64,000 nucleotides of DNA, taken from NCBI RefSeq assembly GCF_023284045.1, contig NZ_JAKIKQ010000002.1, positions 248,001-312,000 on the forward strand. Reading direction: 5' to 3'. Shown here in pieces: positions 27,294 through 36,003 of this stretch. A program made the translations under genes and the position numbers. Numbering within the stretch: position 1 is the stretch's first letter; each line of letters opens with the position of its first letter. The stretch is from Shewanella kaireitica (GTDB lineage Bacteria > Pseudomonadota > Gammaproteobacteria > Enterobacterales > Shewanellaceae). Below the pieces are notes generated by a model, which worked only from the letters and a program-made list of their open reading frames with translations, made no database searches and had not been told where the DNA came from.

Positions 27294-28181
27294 AATCCCC
27301 TTCAAAAATTCAACCCTATTTCTGCCATATGTCTTTGCACTATATAAAGCCTTATCTGCACGGTTAATTAAAACTTCAAGCGTATCGCCAACAATAAATG
27401 TTGTTACACCAAGACTGACAGTAAGGTGCTGCACTCCAGGGAAAGTACTTTCATCAACAGCACGCCGGCATGACTCAGCGAGTTTTATCGCGCCATTTAA
27501 GTCTGTTCCGGGGCATAAAATTAAAAACTCCTCTCCCCCCCAGCGTCCAACCGTATCGAGCATGCGAAAACTATTTTTCAAAATTTCAGAGATTTGAATT
27601 AAGCATTTATCTCCAACAAGATGACCATAATTGTCATTCACTTTTTTAAAGTGATCGAGATCGACCAGAATAATGCTTAGCGGATATTGAAACTGTCTAA
27701 ATCTTTCAATTTCATGACTCAGCCGAGTATCAAGATCTAATCTATTCGCCAATCCTGTCAGCACATCAGTCTTAGCCAATTTCAATGCTTTTTCTTCAAG
27801 TGACTTCTGAGCAGTGATATCCGTAGATATCCCAAGAATGCCGATGATTTCATTTGGGGTTTCATCTGAATAGATGGGTGTTTTTACATTGAGGTAGATT
27901 CGCCTTTTTGCCGTTCCTTCATCAACTGTAACCTCTTCTTCAGTTGACTCACCCGATAACACTTCTAAATCAACGGCTCTAACCCCATTGACTACCTCTG
28001 TAGAGAAAAAATCTTTGTCAGTAGCAGAATAAAGCTGTTCAGCAGTACAGCCAAAAAGTTTAAGTGTATGTATATTTGCGTATACATATTCAAGCCTACA
28101 ATTCTTGATATAAACAAAAGAGTGTACGTGATCTAACGCTGCATATAGGCCTTTCATCAAATTAACCTGCTCTTCTTGCAT
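27276..28181 (-). CDS. PAS-GGDEF diguanylate cyclase
   Basis: A 301-residue soluble protein. A PAS sensor domain occupies about residues 10-125 (FVYIKNCRLEYVYANIHTLK, GILGISTDITAQK). A GGDEF domain starts near 137, with the active-site motif G215-G-E-E-F219 and an intact inhibitory I-site R206-M-L-D209. It should make cyclic-di-GMP and be product-inhibited. The very C-terminus (HRSQP and the stop) lies inside the REP-like repeat. Monocistronic; the signal sensed by the PAS domain is unknown. Confidence 0.93.
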   Translation of the reverse strand: MQEEQVNLMKGLYAALDHVHSFVYIKNCRLEYVYANIHTLKLFGCTAEQLYSATDKDFFSTEVVNGVRAVDLEVLSGESTEEEVTVDEGTAKRRIYLNVKTPIYSDETPNEIIGILGISTDITAQKSLEEKALKLAKTDVLTGLANRLDLDTRLSHEIERFRQFQYPLSIILVDLDHFKKVNDNYGHLVGDKCLIQISEILKNSFRMLDTVGRWGGEEFLILCPGTDLNGAIKLAESCRRAVDESTFPGVQHLTVSLGVTTFIVGDTLEVLINRADKALYSAKTYGRNRVEFLKGIHRSQP

Positions 28182-28384
28182 CTATCAGCCTCGTAATAGT
28201 ATTGGATATGCTCTAAAAAACATTACAACTACCTAAATAACAATATCGAATTTACGTTTAAGTGCACCACAAAATGCTCTTAAGCGATTAATTTTTAAGA
28301 GTAATCATAACCAATAATTATTAACCGATAATTAATCATTAGCTACTCTTTCAAAACATAGTAGGAGGTCGTGATTGATTGTTA

Positions 28385-29311
28385 TTAACTATGGTTGTCT
28401 GCGTATTTATTTAGTTCTTCAGCGCTCTTTGCCCGCTTAAAGGCCGCCGGAGTGACCCCAGCCAACCGCTTAAAATACTTATTAAAGTGCGTGATATCCT
28501 CAAAGCCTAGATCATCAGCAGTTTGTTGTATTGATAAACCATCCATGACTAACTTTCGTTTGATCTCAAGCGTGATTCTAAAATCGATTAGTTGCTTGGT
28601 TGTACGGCCACAGCATGATTTGCACAGCTGATTTAAGTTCTTGTAGCTAGTGTGCATCAACTCAGCATATTGAAGGGCTTCCCTAGCCTCAAAGAAATGC
28701 TGTTCCACTAAGCTGATAAACAGATCGAAGCGCTCCTTTTGGTGCTCGCTTAGGTGGCTAAGATGACTCTTTCTTTGCCGACCTAATTTGATCAATAAAC
28801 TAGAGAGTAGTAGCTGCACTACCACATCGTCGTCAGCCCGCTCATAAATGGCCTTCTTCACCTCCTTTAACAGCACGTTGCAGCTCTCCTGTAGATCTTC
28901 AGGGAGTACCGTTAACACAGGTGATGACGCCATGCTTTGGTGAAATGGTGCGAAGTAGGAAGTGCGTATATTGGAAGCACTATCAGAGAAGAAATCCGTA
29001 CTAACATTGACCATAGTACCTTGAGGTAAATCCTCAGGGTCGAAGGCGTGTACTTGATTGCGGTTGATAAAAATAACACTACCCGATTGGTAGGGATAGT
29101 GTTTGAAGTCAATAAGATGCTGTCCCTGCCCTTTGCTGATAAACAGGAAGCAGAAATAACTCACTCTATGTGGTTGGTAGGGGTCGAAGTCGTAACGATT
29201 GAGCCTTTCCCGAAAGCACTCAAGATCCATAACTTCGATACCAGAACTCTGTTTAGCTGGAGCTCGGTAGTGAATGTTAGGAATTGAATCGCAATTGTTC
29301 ATGCATGCCAC
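28385..29311 (-). CDS. AraC-family transcriptional regulator
   Basis: A 308-residue protein: N-terminal cupin-like ligand domain (GQHLIDFKHYPYQSGSVIFI, NRNQVHAFDPED) and a C-terminal double HTH with the signature DDLGFEDITHFNKYFKRLAG-VTPAAFK. The GTG at 29311 is the best start because AAGGAGG lies 7 nt upstream. It is located 89 nt downstream of the octaheme cytochrome gene on the same strand and may regulate it, which is inference. The ligand is unknown. Confidence 0.93.
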   Translation of the reverse strand: MACMNNCDSIPNIHYRAPAKQSSGIEVMDLECFRERLNRYDFDPYQPHRVSYFCFLFISKGQGQHLIDFKHYPYQSGSVIFINRNQVHAFDPEDLPQGTMVNVSTDFFSDSASNIRTSYFAPFHQSMASSPVLTVLPEDLQESCNVLLKEVKKAIYERADDDVVVQLLLSSLLIKLGRQRKSHLSHLSEHQKERFDLFISLVEQHFFEAREALQYAELMHTSYKNLNQLCKSCCGRTTKQLIDFRITLEIKRKLVMDGLSIQQTADDLGFEDITHFNKYFKRLAGVTPAAFKRAKSAEELNKYADNHS

Positions 29312-29399
29312 TATAGCACCTCCTTAAAAGCGTGTCTGTGAAGGAAATGACTAGCCAGCGACAAATCGCCGCTGGCAAAAGAGTACTAATAAGAGAGTA

Positions 29400-30971
29400 T
29401 TATAAGTGCATTTTTCCTATTCGATTGGCTCGCTCATCATAGTCATTCTCATGACAACCTGAACAGCTATCGTAAGCACGAAGCCAAGGTTTCATATAGT
29501 CACCATCTGCCGAGAAGTGTCTTGGGTCATCCTTAGCGCCATCTAGATCGATCTTGAATAGATGAGACTCACTAGGCATATGGCAATCGGTACACTTAGC
29601 GACGAATTCATGAACGGAAGCTTCAATGGCAAACTCCTTATTATGACAATCAGTACACTCGCGCACCATGGCGTTGCCATGGCCTGGTTGATCTTGATAT
29701 TTTTCAGACTGATGCGGATTATGACAAGTTGAACAAGTGAAGTCCTTCTTCTTACCCATAGCCTCACCGGTATCCGGATCGGTACCAATCATGGTTGTAC
29801 CCGCATGACGGCCACCACGACCACCTCGTCGCCCTTCGGGGCCAAAACCAGTGTTCAGGCTCAAGCGTGCACCTTGGGTTACTCCGCCAAAGACTTGGTC
29901 AAAGGGAGACAAATAATCCGGGTAACGTCTAACAGCATCATCAGTAGTGTGACACTCAGTACAGGTTGCAGGCTTACCATATCCCATATCCTCTGCAAGG
30001 AAATCGCCAGTAACGCGTGCCTCTGCAATCTTAACAATATTTTGTTTTGAAGGCGTCTTAATATGCTCACTACCGGCGCCATGACAACTTTCACATTGAA
30101 CACCGGTCATAGCAAATGTGCCGTCCATTCCTGGCATATCATCTTGTCTATTGGGATTTCGGTTATCGTTCTCAGTGTAATCCTGCCAACCTGTTGTGTG
30201 GCATCTGCCACAGTAACCGTAGGGGTGTGAATCTGGTGCAGTATTGGGTTGATAAGCATATGCATAGGGGATCTGTCCCCCTTTAGGTGCCACTCCAACG
30301 CCAGCTTTATCACCAGACATGATATAGCCATTCTGGTCGATGAACATCGCACTAGATTTGTAGCCGCCAATCACATAACTAATGTCCTGCCAGCCTGCTG
30401 GATTACCCAGAGTATTGTCTATATCCAACAGTTCAGGGGCGCCTGCAAGAGAGGTAAAAGGGTAGATAGGTTCCTCCCCCTCAACCTTAGTCAGCTTAAA
30501 ATTATGGCCGGTCTCAAAATAAGACTCCTTGTCCGTATGGCAAGAGATACAGGTATTAGAACCGACATAGGCCAGCCCTGCAGATGTCACCACAACCGTG
30601 ACGATTGACTCAGCCTCTCCACCGTTACCATCTGAGATGACATAATTGATTTTGCTGGTACCGACCTCAACAGGTTCAAACAAAATCATATTGTCCTCAA
30701 TAGATGCAACTCCCATCCCCTCTGATACTGTTACAGCTTTTATCGTCAATGCATCACCATCAGGATCAGTATCATTGGCCAAGGCATCGATAAGACTGTT
30801 ACTGCCTAAAGTGGCCTCTGCATCCACCGGATTAGCAATCGGTGGGGTATTGCCTGGGACGGTAGGCTCGCCATTATCATCATCGCTGCCACATGCACTC
30901 AAAAGGCTGAGAAGCATAGCGGCTATCAACGTCTTGCTATGGGCACTGTGCCCGTTAAATTTCATCATCAT
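29400..30971 (-). CDS. Octaheme c-type cytochrome lipoprotein with cadherin-like domain
   Basis: 523 residues. Lipoprotein signal ending LLSAC (C27). A cadherin/Ig-like module lies at about residues 40-130 (TLGSNSLIDALANDTDPDGD, NYVISDGNGG). Eight CxxCH heme sites follow: CISCH, CGRCH, CESCH, CTECH, CSTCH, CTDCH twice and CSGCH. It is probably exposed in the periplasm or at the outer membrane and moves electrons in anaerobic respiration; the acceptor or donor is unknown. A Gly/Arg-rich insert (GRRGGRGGRHAG) is unusual. An AraC gene lies directly downstream and an nrfA remnant about 0.4 kb upstream. Confidence 0.9.
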   Translation of the reverse strand: MMMKFNGHSAHSKTLIAAMLLSLLSACGSDDDNGEPTVPGNTPPIANPVDAEATLGSNSLIDALANDTDPDGDALTIKAVTVSEGMGVASIEDNMILFEPVEVGTSKINYVISDGNGGEAESIVTVVVTSAGLAYVGSNTCISCHTDKESYFETGHNFKLTKVEGEEPIYPFTSLAGAPELLDIDNTLGNPAGWQDISYVIGGYKSSAMFIDQNGYIMSGDKAGVGVAPKGGQIPYAYAYQPNTAPDSHPYGYCGRCHTTGWQDYTENDNRNPNRQDDMPGMDGTFAMTGVQCESCHGAGSEHIKTPSKQNIVKIAEARVTGDFLAEDMGYGKPATCTECHTTDDAVRRYPDYLSPFDQVFGGVTQGARLSLNTGFGPEGRRGGRGGRHAGTTMIGTDPDTGEAMGKKKDFTCSTCHNPHQSEKYQDQPGHGNAMVRECTDCHNKEFAIEASVHEFVAKCTDCHMPSESHLFKIDLDGAKDDPRHFSADGDYMKPWLRAYDSCSGCHENDYDERANRIGKMHL

Positions 30972-31306
30972 TTCCCTTTATTAGTTGAAACAATTGCCCC
31001 CTAGGTATGGGATTTATCCTGGAGCGCATTAATTTGTTCGTTTGTTAAATTAATGCTGAAATCGATAACAAAGTAGGTCAGTAAGAGGCGGGAAATTGCC
31101 GATTAAATACCGAAACAGAGGAGTGTGATGCAAAGCAGTTACTGCTACCCATAAAATGCAAATGATTAACGGGCTTGCCACAACATTGATACTGAATAGA
31201 GGTTAATTGAAGAGAAAGGATGAACGAAACCTGCGAACATTGTAGTCGCACCTATAGACTAAATAGGGACAGGATTAAGGTTTACTCTGTACCGTCCACT
31301 TATTTA

Positions 31307-31372
31307 AAGCCCTATACGATAACAACTATTGTCGATGGGGTAATGAAGATAAGGCATCATTGTATAGGGCTT
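31307..31372. repeat. Inverted repeat behind the nrfA remnant
   Basis: AAGCCCTATAC (31307-31317) and GTATAGGGCTT (31362-31372), perfect 11-bp arms about 44 nt apart, next to the end of the nrfA pseudogene. It may be a terminator relic or the end of an insertion. The rest of 30972-31306 shows no gene. Confidence 0.5.
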
Positions 31373-31377
31373 ATCTT

Positions 31378-32030
31378 TTACTTATTAAGCTTTGACTCTC
31401 TTTCTTTAGCTTCATTATCCCAGTTGCGCAGAACAGTTTTTGAAAAGTTGGCTTTTTCTGCTTCCAGCTTATCCATATCTAAGCCTATATTGCTAAGTAA
31501 TCGAGTGAGCTTCACCCCCGCATCAGCAGACAAATCAATAGCTGCTCCTAATACTCTTAACGCTTCTTCAGGATTATGCATTGCTATACCATGTGAAGCA
31601 GTCACGTGATCCCAGCGCCATTGGGCGTGCCTAATATCATCTTGAATAGGCTTAAGGTCAGCTTCAGATGCTCCAGCTTTAATAGCGGCACCCGCTTCGT
31701 AATGGGCGTGAACCAACTGAGTTTCAACCCTATCTTTAAGCTCATTAATCATTGGTAATTTTAGGCATATGACAATCGATACAAGTGACATCGTTTTGGC
31801 CGTGTACGCCAGAACTCCATGTTTCGTAATCTGGATGCTGTGCTTTTAACATGGGTGTTTTTGAGATTTGATGTGTCCAATCAACAAAGTCTATAGAGTC
31901 GAACTGCTTATGCCCTATGTCAGTAATATCTGTATTGGTCGCCTTGATAACTTCAACTTTTGAACCTTTATAACTGATACGGTTACTTTCCGGTGAAAAA
32001 GAAGCCCAGATTAAACAAGTGCTCTCGCTG
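31378..32030 (-). pseudogene. nrfA: Remnant of ammonia-forming nitrite reductase nrfA
   Basis: The upstream piece reads [38 protein letters not shown] and IDCHMPK (a CxxCH heme site), then stops. A +1 frame continues with [20 protein letters not shown] and the helical NrfA C-terminus to the stop at 31378. The heme site expected between these parts and the whole N-terminal half with the catalytic heme are gone. This is the periplasmic cytochrome c552 nitrite reductase family. It is clearly inactive: a 5' truncation, an internal deletion and a frameshift. Confidence 0.85.
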
Positions 32031-32882
32031 AATTAACACGTGGAACTGAGTAACTAATTTTTTAGGCTAAGCCAACGTACTAAGTACGCCTCACCTCGCT
32101 TATCTTTCAATTAACCCTAAAAAACCCGACAATCGTGCTACCTGAAATAATAAACTTGGTCATTAGATAGAATGCTAACACCTAGAAAAGTAAGACCAGA
32201 GAAACCAGTCCCCCGCGCTATCAACAAAAACAAAACTTATTCTGTTCCACTTAGCTTGAAAGCAATAATATAACAACAGCAAGCTAAATATAATTAATCA
32301 AAAACGTTTTTTGTAATACCTAAACACTCTTGAGTAACTCCCTCTTAGTGAAATAAATTACCAACCGATTTGTAATTTTAGTCGACGCCAAAGCTTAAAA
32401 TAACCTTAAATATAACCATAAACGAGCTTAACTTAACATAAACCGAAACTTAAGCATTTCAGAAACAGCATCAACCAAATGTAAAAGCAAAAAAATAAAC
32501 ACTTAAAATACAAACGCCTAGCGAGACACCTCGCAATTCCCGATGAGTAAGTCAACAATAACCGAGTTTACACAAAATAGCGATTTGCTCTTAACTACCA
32601 GGGTCAACAAGTGACGATGTACAACAACAAAAATATACATAGTGAGTAAAAGTGGCTAATGAGATTTATAGAGAAAGACTCTACAAGCTAGTGTTCACTC
32701 CAATATAAAAAGCTCAATATTAGGAAAAATAAATATTTAGTCATTGTAGAGAATGTCTAGAGCTGACATTATAACATTAGGGAATAGTTTTAATAATATA
32801 TTACAAGTGCTAACCACTATAAATAAATGACACTTTATATTACTGGCACGCTAATAAGTAAATGTATAAACAAGGAGTTAAA
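32031..32882. other. AT-rich intergenic region without recognised gene
   Basis: About 850 nt of very AT-rich sequence full of short stop-interrupted frames. No transcript-like hairpin, repeat or coding frame could be supported. It probably holds the promoter of the secreted protein at 32883 and decayed DNA. Confidence 0.5.
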
Positions 32883-33308
32883 ATGAAGAACAGCCTGTTA
32901 TTAACGCTTTTAGCTTTGACAATGACCTTATCCTTTTCAGTATTTGCAACTTCAAAAACTCCAACAGAAGAGGAGCAAGTGGTACTTAACTCTTGCATGT
33001 CACTTGAAAATATCCCAGCTAGCTCTTGTATTCACTACGTTCAGGGGTTTCTAGCAGGTTCATTAGCTCCAAAATCTGACTACGTTTTGCGTGAAACATC
33101 GGGAGAATTTATCGATAGGGCCTATCAAACTCGGGTAGGCAAACGCACATCGAAGGAGCAACCAGTCCAATTATGCCTGCCTAAAAATGAAAGTGTTGAG
33201 CACATAGCAAAGCGCCTTGTTGGACATTTGTCATATCCGCTCGAATCGATGCAGTTGCTACACACGCAAATTTTCAATGCACTTGAAGCTGAATATTCAT
33301 GTCTGTAA
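32883..33308 (+). CDS. Secreted Rap1a/Tai-like small protein
   Basis: A 141-residue protein with a signal peptide (MKNSLLLTLLALTMTLSFSVFA) and four Cys arranged like Rap1a/Tai immunity-type proteins: SSCIHYVQGFLAG, LCLPKNESVEHIAKRLVGHL and a C-terminal ALEAEYSCL. AAGGAG lies 6 nt before the ATG. Rap1a-type proteins can neutralise type VI effectors, but many family members have no known partner, and no secretion gene is adjacent. Function open. Confidence 0.65.
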   Translation: MKNSLLLTLLALTMTLSFSVFATSKTPTEEEQVVLNSCMSLENIPASSCIHYVQGFLAGSLAPKSDYVLRETSGEFIDRAYQTRVGKRTSKEQPVQLCLPKNESVEHIAKRLVGHLSYPLESMQLLHTQIFNALEAEYSCL

Positions 33309-33391
33309 CTGACTGTGAGTTACAGATAAAGCTTGGTTGCACTGCCATGTATTGACCCTCACCCCAATGAACTTATTGGTAAAGGTAGAAA

Positions 33392-33931
33392 GTGAACATG
33401 AAAAATAACATATTCTTAGACAAAAATACTTCAGATAAAACAACGAGGAACCTGCCGAGCCACACTCTGAGCCTCTTTTTAAGCTTGTCCCTCTTTTGGT
33501 GGATTAACTCAAATTACAGCAACGCACTGCTGTTATCACTGGGAGCGGCTTCAATCCTGCTAGTGCTCTACATCGCACACAGGATGGATGTGATTGACCA
33601 TGAATCTCAGCCTATTCACCTTTCAGTAAACATGCCTAACTACGTAATATGGTTAACCAAAGAGGTCATTATTTCTAACATTTCGGTGGTCAAACATGTC
33701 TGGCTTGGCAATAGCAGCATCTCGCCAACACTTGCCACGATAGATATCAGTCAGCGCACAGATCTCGGCAAGGTTATCTACGCCAACTCCATCACCTTGA
33801 CGCCGGGTACAGTCACAGTCGACATCGTCGGTGATCGTATGACCATACACGCATTGATCAAGGACAATATTGATACCTTAAAAACTGGCGAAATGGATCG
33901 CCGAGTCACTGAAATGGAAAGCCGATGTTAA
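33392..33931 (+). CDS. mrpE: Mrp-type cation/proton antiporter subunit E
   Basis: A 179-residue membrane protein (MnhE/MrpE family). A hydrophobic N-terminal part (LSLFLSLSLFWWINSNYSN) and a soluble domain with NYVIWLTKEVIISNISVVKH, YANSITLTPGTVTVDIVGD and IHALIKD are diagnostic. First gene of a nine-gene operon; the stop overlaps the mrpF start. GTG at 33392 or ATG at 33398 are both possible starts. Confidence 0.92.
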   Translation: MNMKNNIFLDKNTSDKTTRNLPSHTLSLFLSLSLFWWINSNYSNALLLSLGAASILLVLYIAHRMDVIDHESQPIHLSVNMPNYVIWLTKEVIISNISVVKHVWLGNSSISPTLATIDISQRTDLGKVIYANSITLTPGTVTVDIVGDRMTIHALIKDNIDTLKTGEMDRRVTEMESRC

Positions 33932-34221
33932 CTGCAGCCACAATCGCAATTCTTGTTGTCATGCTCCTAGCGATCATTCGCTGTGTAGTGGGGCCTACGC
34001 TCTACGATCGGATCTTGGCATTTAATATGTTTGGCACTAAAACAGTGCTACTGATCTCGATACTGGGCTTTTTAATGGGCCGTCCAGAGTTTCTCGATAT
34101 CGCTCTGGTATACGCCCTGATCAACTTTATCAGTGTTATCGGCGTACTTCGCTTCTCTGATTCAGTTGAGTTTAAGCATTCGCTTCAACAGCAAGCACCG
34201 ACTAAAGAGGATAAACAATGA
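33925..34221 (+). CDS. mrpF: Mrp-type antiporter subunit F
   Basis: A 98-residue protein with three membrane helices, the MrpF/MnhF size and pattern (IRCVVGPTLYDRILAFNMFG, DIALVYALINFISVIGVLRF). The start overlaps the mrpE stop and the end overlaps the mrpG start, showing tight translational coupling. Confidence 0.92.
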   Translation: MLTAATIAILVVMLLAIIRCVVGPTLYDRILAFNMFGTKTVLLISILGFLMGRPEFLDIALVYALINFISVIGVLRFSDSVEFKHSLQQQAPTKEDKQ

Positions 34222-34559
34222 GTCTCATACTCGAGATCGGCAGTGGCTTATGTCTACTGCTAGGTAGCTTTATTTGTCTATCAGGTGGTGTTGGAATCTT
34301 GCGCTTCCCAGATTTCTATACTCGCATACATGCAGTAGGGGTCACTGACACCTTAGGAGCGGGACTGATACTCACAGGCCTGATGCTAATATCTCCTGAC
34401 GGGCTAGTACTACTTAAGTTGATCATGATTTTACTGTTCACCCTATTTATTAACCCTACAGCAAGTCATGCATTGGCCAAGGCAGCGCTGCGCAACAACT
34501 TAAAGCCCGTGCTCGACGACTCAAGCGACAAAGGAGGGGACAAGCCATCGAAACTATAG
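34218..34559 (+). CDS. mrpG: Mrp-type antiporter subunit G
   Basis: A 113-residue protein with three membrane helices (MnhG/MrpG): LSGGVGILRFPDFYTRIHAV and GVTDTLGAGLILTGLML. The start overlaps the mrpF stop (ATGA). Its 3' end contains AAGGAGGGG, which serves as ribosome binding site for the next gene. Confidence 0.92.
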   Translation: MSLILEIGSGLCLLLGSFICLSGGVGILRFPDFYTRIHAVGVTDTLGAGLILTGLMLISPDGLVLLKLIMILLFTLFINPTASHALAKAALRNNLKPVLDDSSDKGGDKPSKL

Positions 34560-35635
34560 TTGATGTCGTTCTATTAAGCTTTCTCGTCATTATTGCAATT
34601 GCCATTGTGCGGACCAAAGATCTGTTGGCCGTAGTGATGTTAACTGGGATCTACGGCTTACTCTCCGCGAGCTTCTTTGTGGTACTCGATGCTGTCGATG
34701 TGGCCTTTACCGAGGCCGCTGTAGGTGCCGGAATATCAGGCTTGCTGATGCTGGCAGCTATCACCATGACTGGTCGCAGTGAAGCCCCTAAACGTCATAA
34801 ACCTTTGCTGGCTTTGCTAGTGGTATTTATTACAGGTGGCATGCTGATCTACGGCACCTTAGATATGCCCTACTTTGGCAGTTTTGACGCACCGGTTCAT
34901 CAACATGTTGCCCCTCGCTATATTAATGACTCGATGCAGGAGGTCGGTGTTCCCAACATTGTCACCTCAGTACTTGGTAGCTACCGTGCATTTGATACCT
35001 TAGGTGAGGTCGCCGTTATCTTTACTGCAGGTATTGGCGTGCTGTCACTGCTATCACTACCTCTACGTCGCAGGTCAAGTAAATTAGATGAGAGCAGTTC
35101 TGAAAATAGCAGTAACAGCAGCCAAAAAGACCAGATGCATGAGCAGCATATGGTGCTGCGCATTGTTAGCAAAGTATTGATCCCCTTTATCTTACTGTTT
35201 GCGCTCTATGTGCAGTTCCACGGTGACTTTGGTCCTGGTGGCGGGTTCCAGGCGGGTGTGATCTTTGCAGCAGCAATCATCCTCTATGCCATGTTATTTG
35301 GGTTAGACACCGCAAGGCGCGTCTTCAATCAATCGATAATCCAACTTATCGCAGCTATCGGCTTGCTGCTCTATGCCAGTGTCGGTGTCGTCTCGCTATT
35401 TAACGGTGGTAACTTCTTAGATTACAACGTACTTGCAGCCGATCCCATTGCTGGTCAGCACATAGGTATTTTACTTATCGAGTTGGGGGTTGGCTTCACT
35501 GTTACCGCAGTAATGATCATTATCTTTTTTAACTTTGCAGGTCGCAGAGAAGCTCAGCAGCAAGCCACTGAGCGGAACAGCCCTGAGCTAAACGTTACTC
35601 AAGCAAACAGTACTGAACAAAAAGGGGGAGAGTGA
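34547..35635 (+). CDS. mrpB: Mrp-type antiporter subunit B, fused MbhD/MrpB form, apparent AUC start
   Basis: About 362 residues combining a short MbhD-like N-terminal part (RTKDLLAVVMLTGIYGLLSA, DVAFTEAAVGAGIS), a middle MbhE-like helix pair and a MnhB domain (FHGDFGPGGGFQAGVIFAAA). The first standard start codon in frame is a GTG at 34607, without a ribosome binding site and inside the first helix. In the same frame an ATC at 34547 lies 7 nt after AAGGAGGGG (34531-34539) and restores the first helix (ETIVDVVLLSFLVIIAIAIV). No ATG, GTG or TTG lies in between. I propose initiation at AUC; a sequencing error of an ATG is the alternative. Confidence 0.8.
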   Translation: METIVDVVLLSFLVIIAIAIVRTKDLLAVVMLTGIYGLLSASFFVVLDAVDVAFTEAAVGAGISGLLMLAAITMTGRSEAPKRHKPLLALLVVFITGGMLIYGTLDMPYFGSFDAPVHQHVAPRYINDSMQEVGVPNIVTSVLGSYRAFDTLGEVAVIFTAGIGVLSLLSLPLRRRSSKLDESSSENSSNSSQKDQMHEQHMVLRIVSKVLIPFILLFALYVQFHGDFGPGGGFQAGVIFAAAIILYAMLFGLDTARRVFNQSIIQLIAAIGLLLYASVGVVSLFNGGNFLDYNVLAADPIAGQHIGILLIELGVGFTVTAVMIIIFFNFAGRREAQQQATERNSPELNVTQANSTEQKGGE

Positions 35636-36003
35636 TGTTACTAGGACTCTATAACTACTGGATCGTGGTACTGCTGATGATGATCGGTTTCTATATCGTT
35701 ATCGCCCATGGCAACCTGATCAAAAAATTGGTTGGCTTAACCATTTTCCAAACATCGGTTTTTATCTTTTACATCAGTATGGGCAATGTCGATAGCGGTA
35801 GTGCCCCCATCTTGGCTGAAGGTGTAGCTCGCTACTCTAACCCTCTCCCCCATGTGCTTATTCTCACTGCAATTGTTGTTGGTATTGCAACGACGGCGCT
35901 CGGCCTTGCACTAGTAGTAAGAATCAAAGAGTCCTATGGCTCTATCGAGGAAGATGAGATTCAAATTCAAGATCAGCTCACTGAGGATAAAACATCGTGC
36001 TAG
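35635..36003 (+). CDS. mrpC: Mrp-type antiporter subunit C (NuoK-like)
   Basis: A 122-residue protein with three membrane helices of the MnhC/NuoK family: IVIAHGNLIKKLVGLTIFQT and PLPHVLILTAIVVGIATTAL. The ATG overlaps the mrpB stop; GGGGAG lies close upstream. It forms part of the proton path beside subunits A and D. Confidence 0.92.
   Translation: MLLGLYNYWIVVLLMMIGFYIVIAHGNLIKKLVGLTIFQTSVFIFYISMGNVDSGSAPILAEGVARYSNPLPHVLILTAIVVGIATTALGLALVVRIKESYGSIEEDEIQIQDQLTEDKTSC

Noticed and set aside
30249..30608. 119-codon plus-strand frame antisense to the octaheme cytochrome
   Set aside because: Opposite strand of a clear multiheme coding region; no start signal.
31220..31609. 129-codon plus-strand frame over the nrfA remnant
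   Set aside because: It is the antisense of recognisable NrfA sequence and crosses the inverted repeat.
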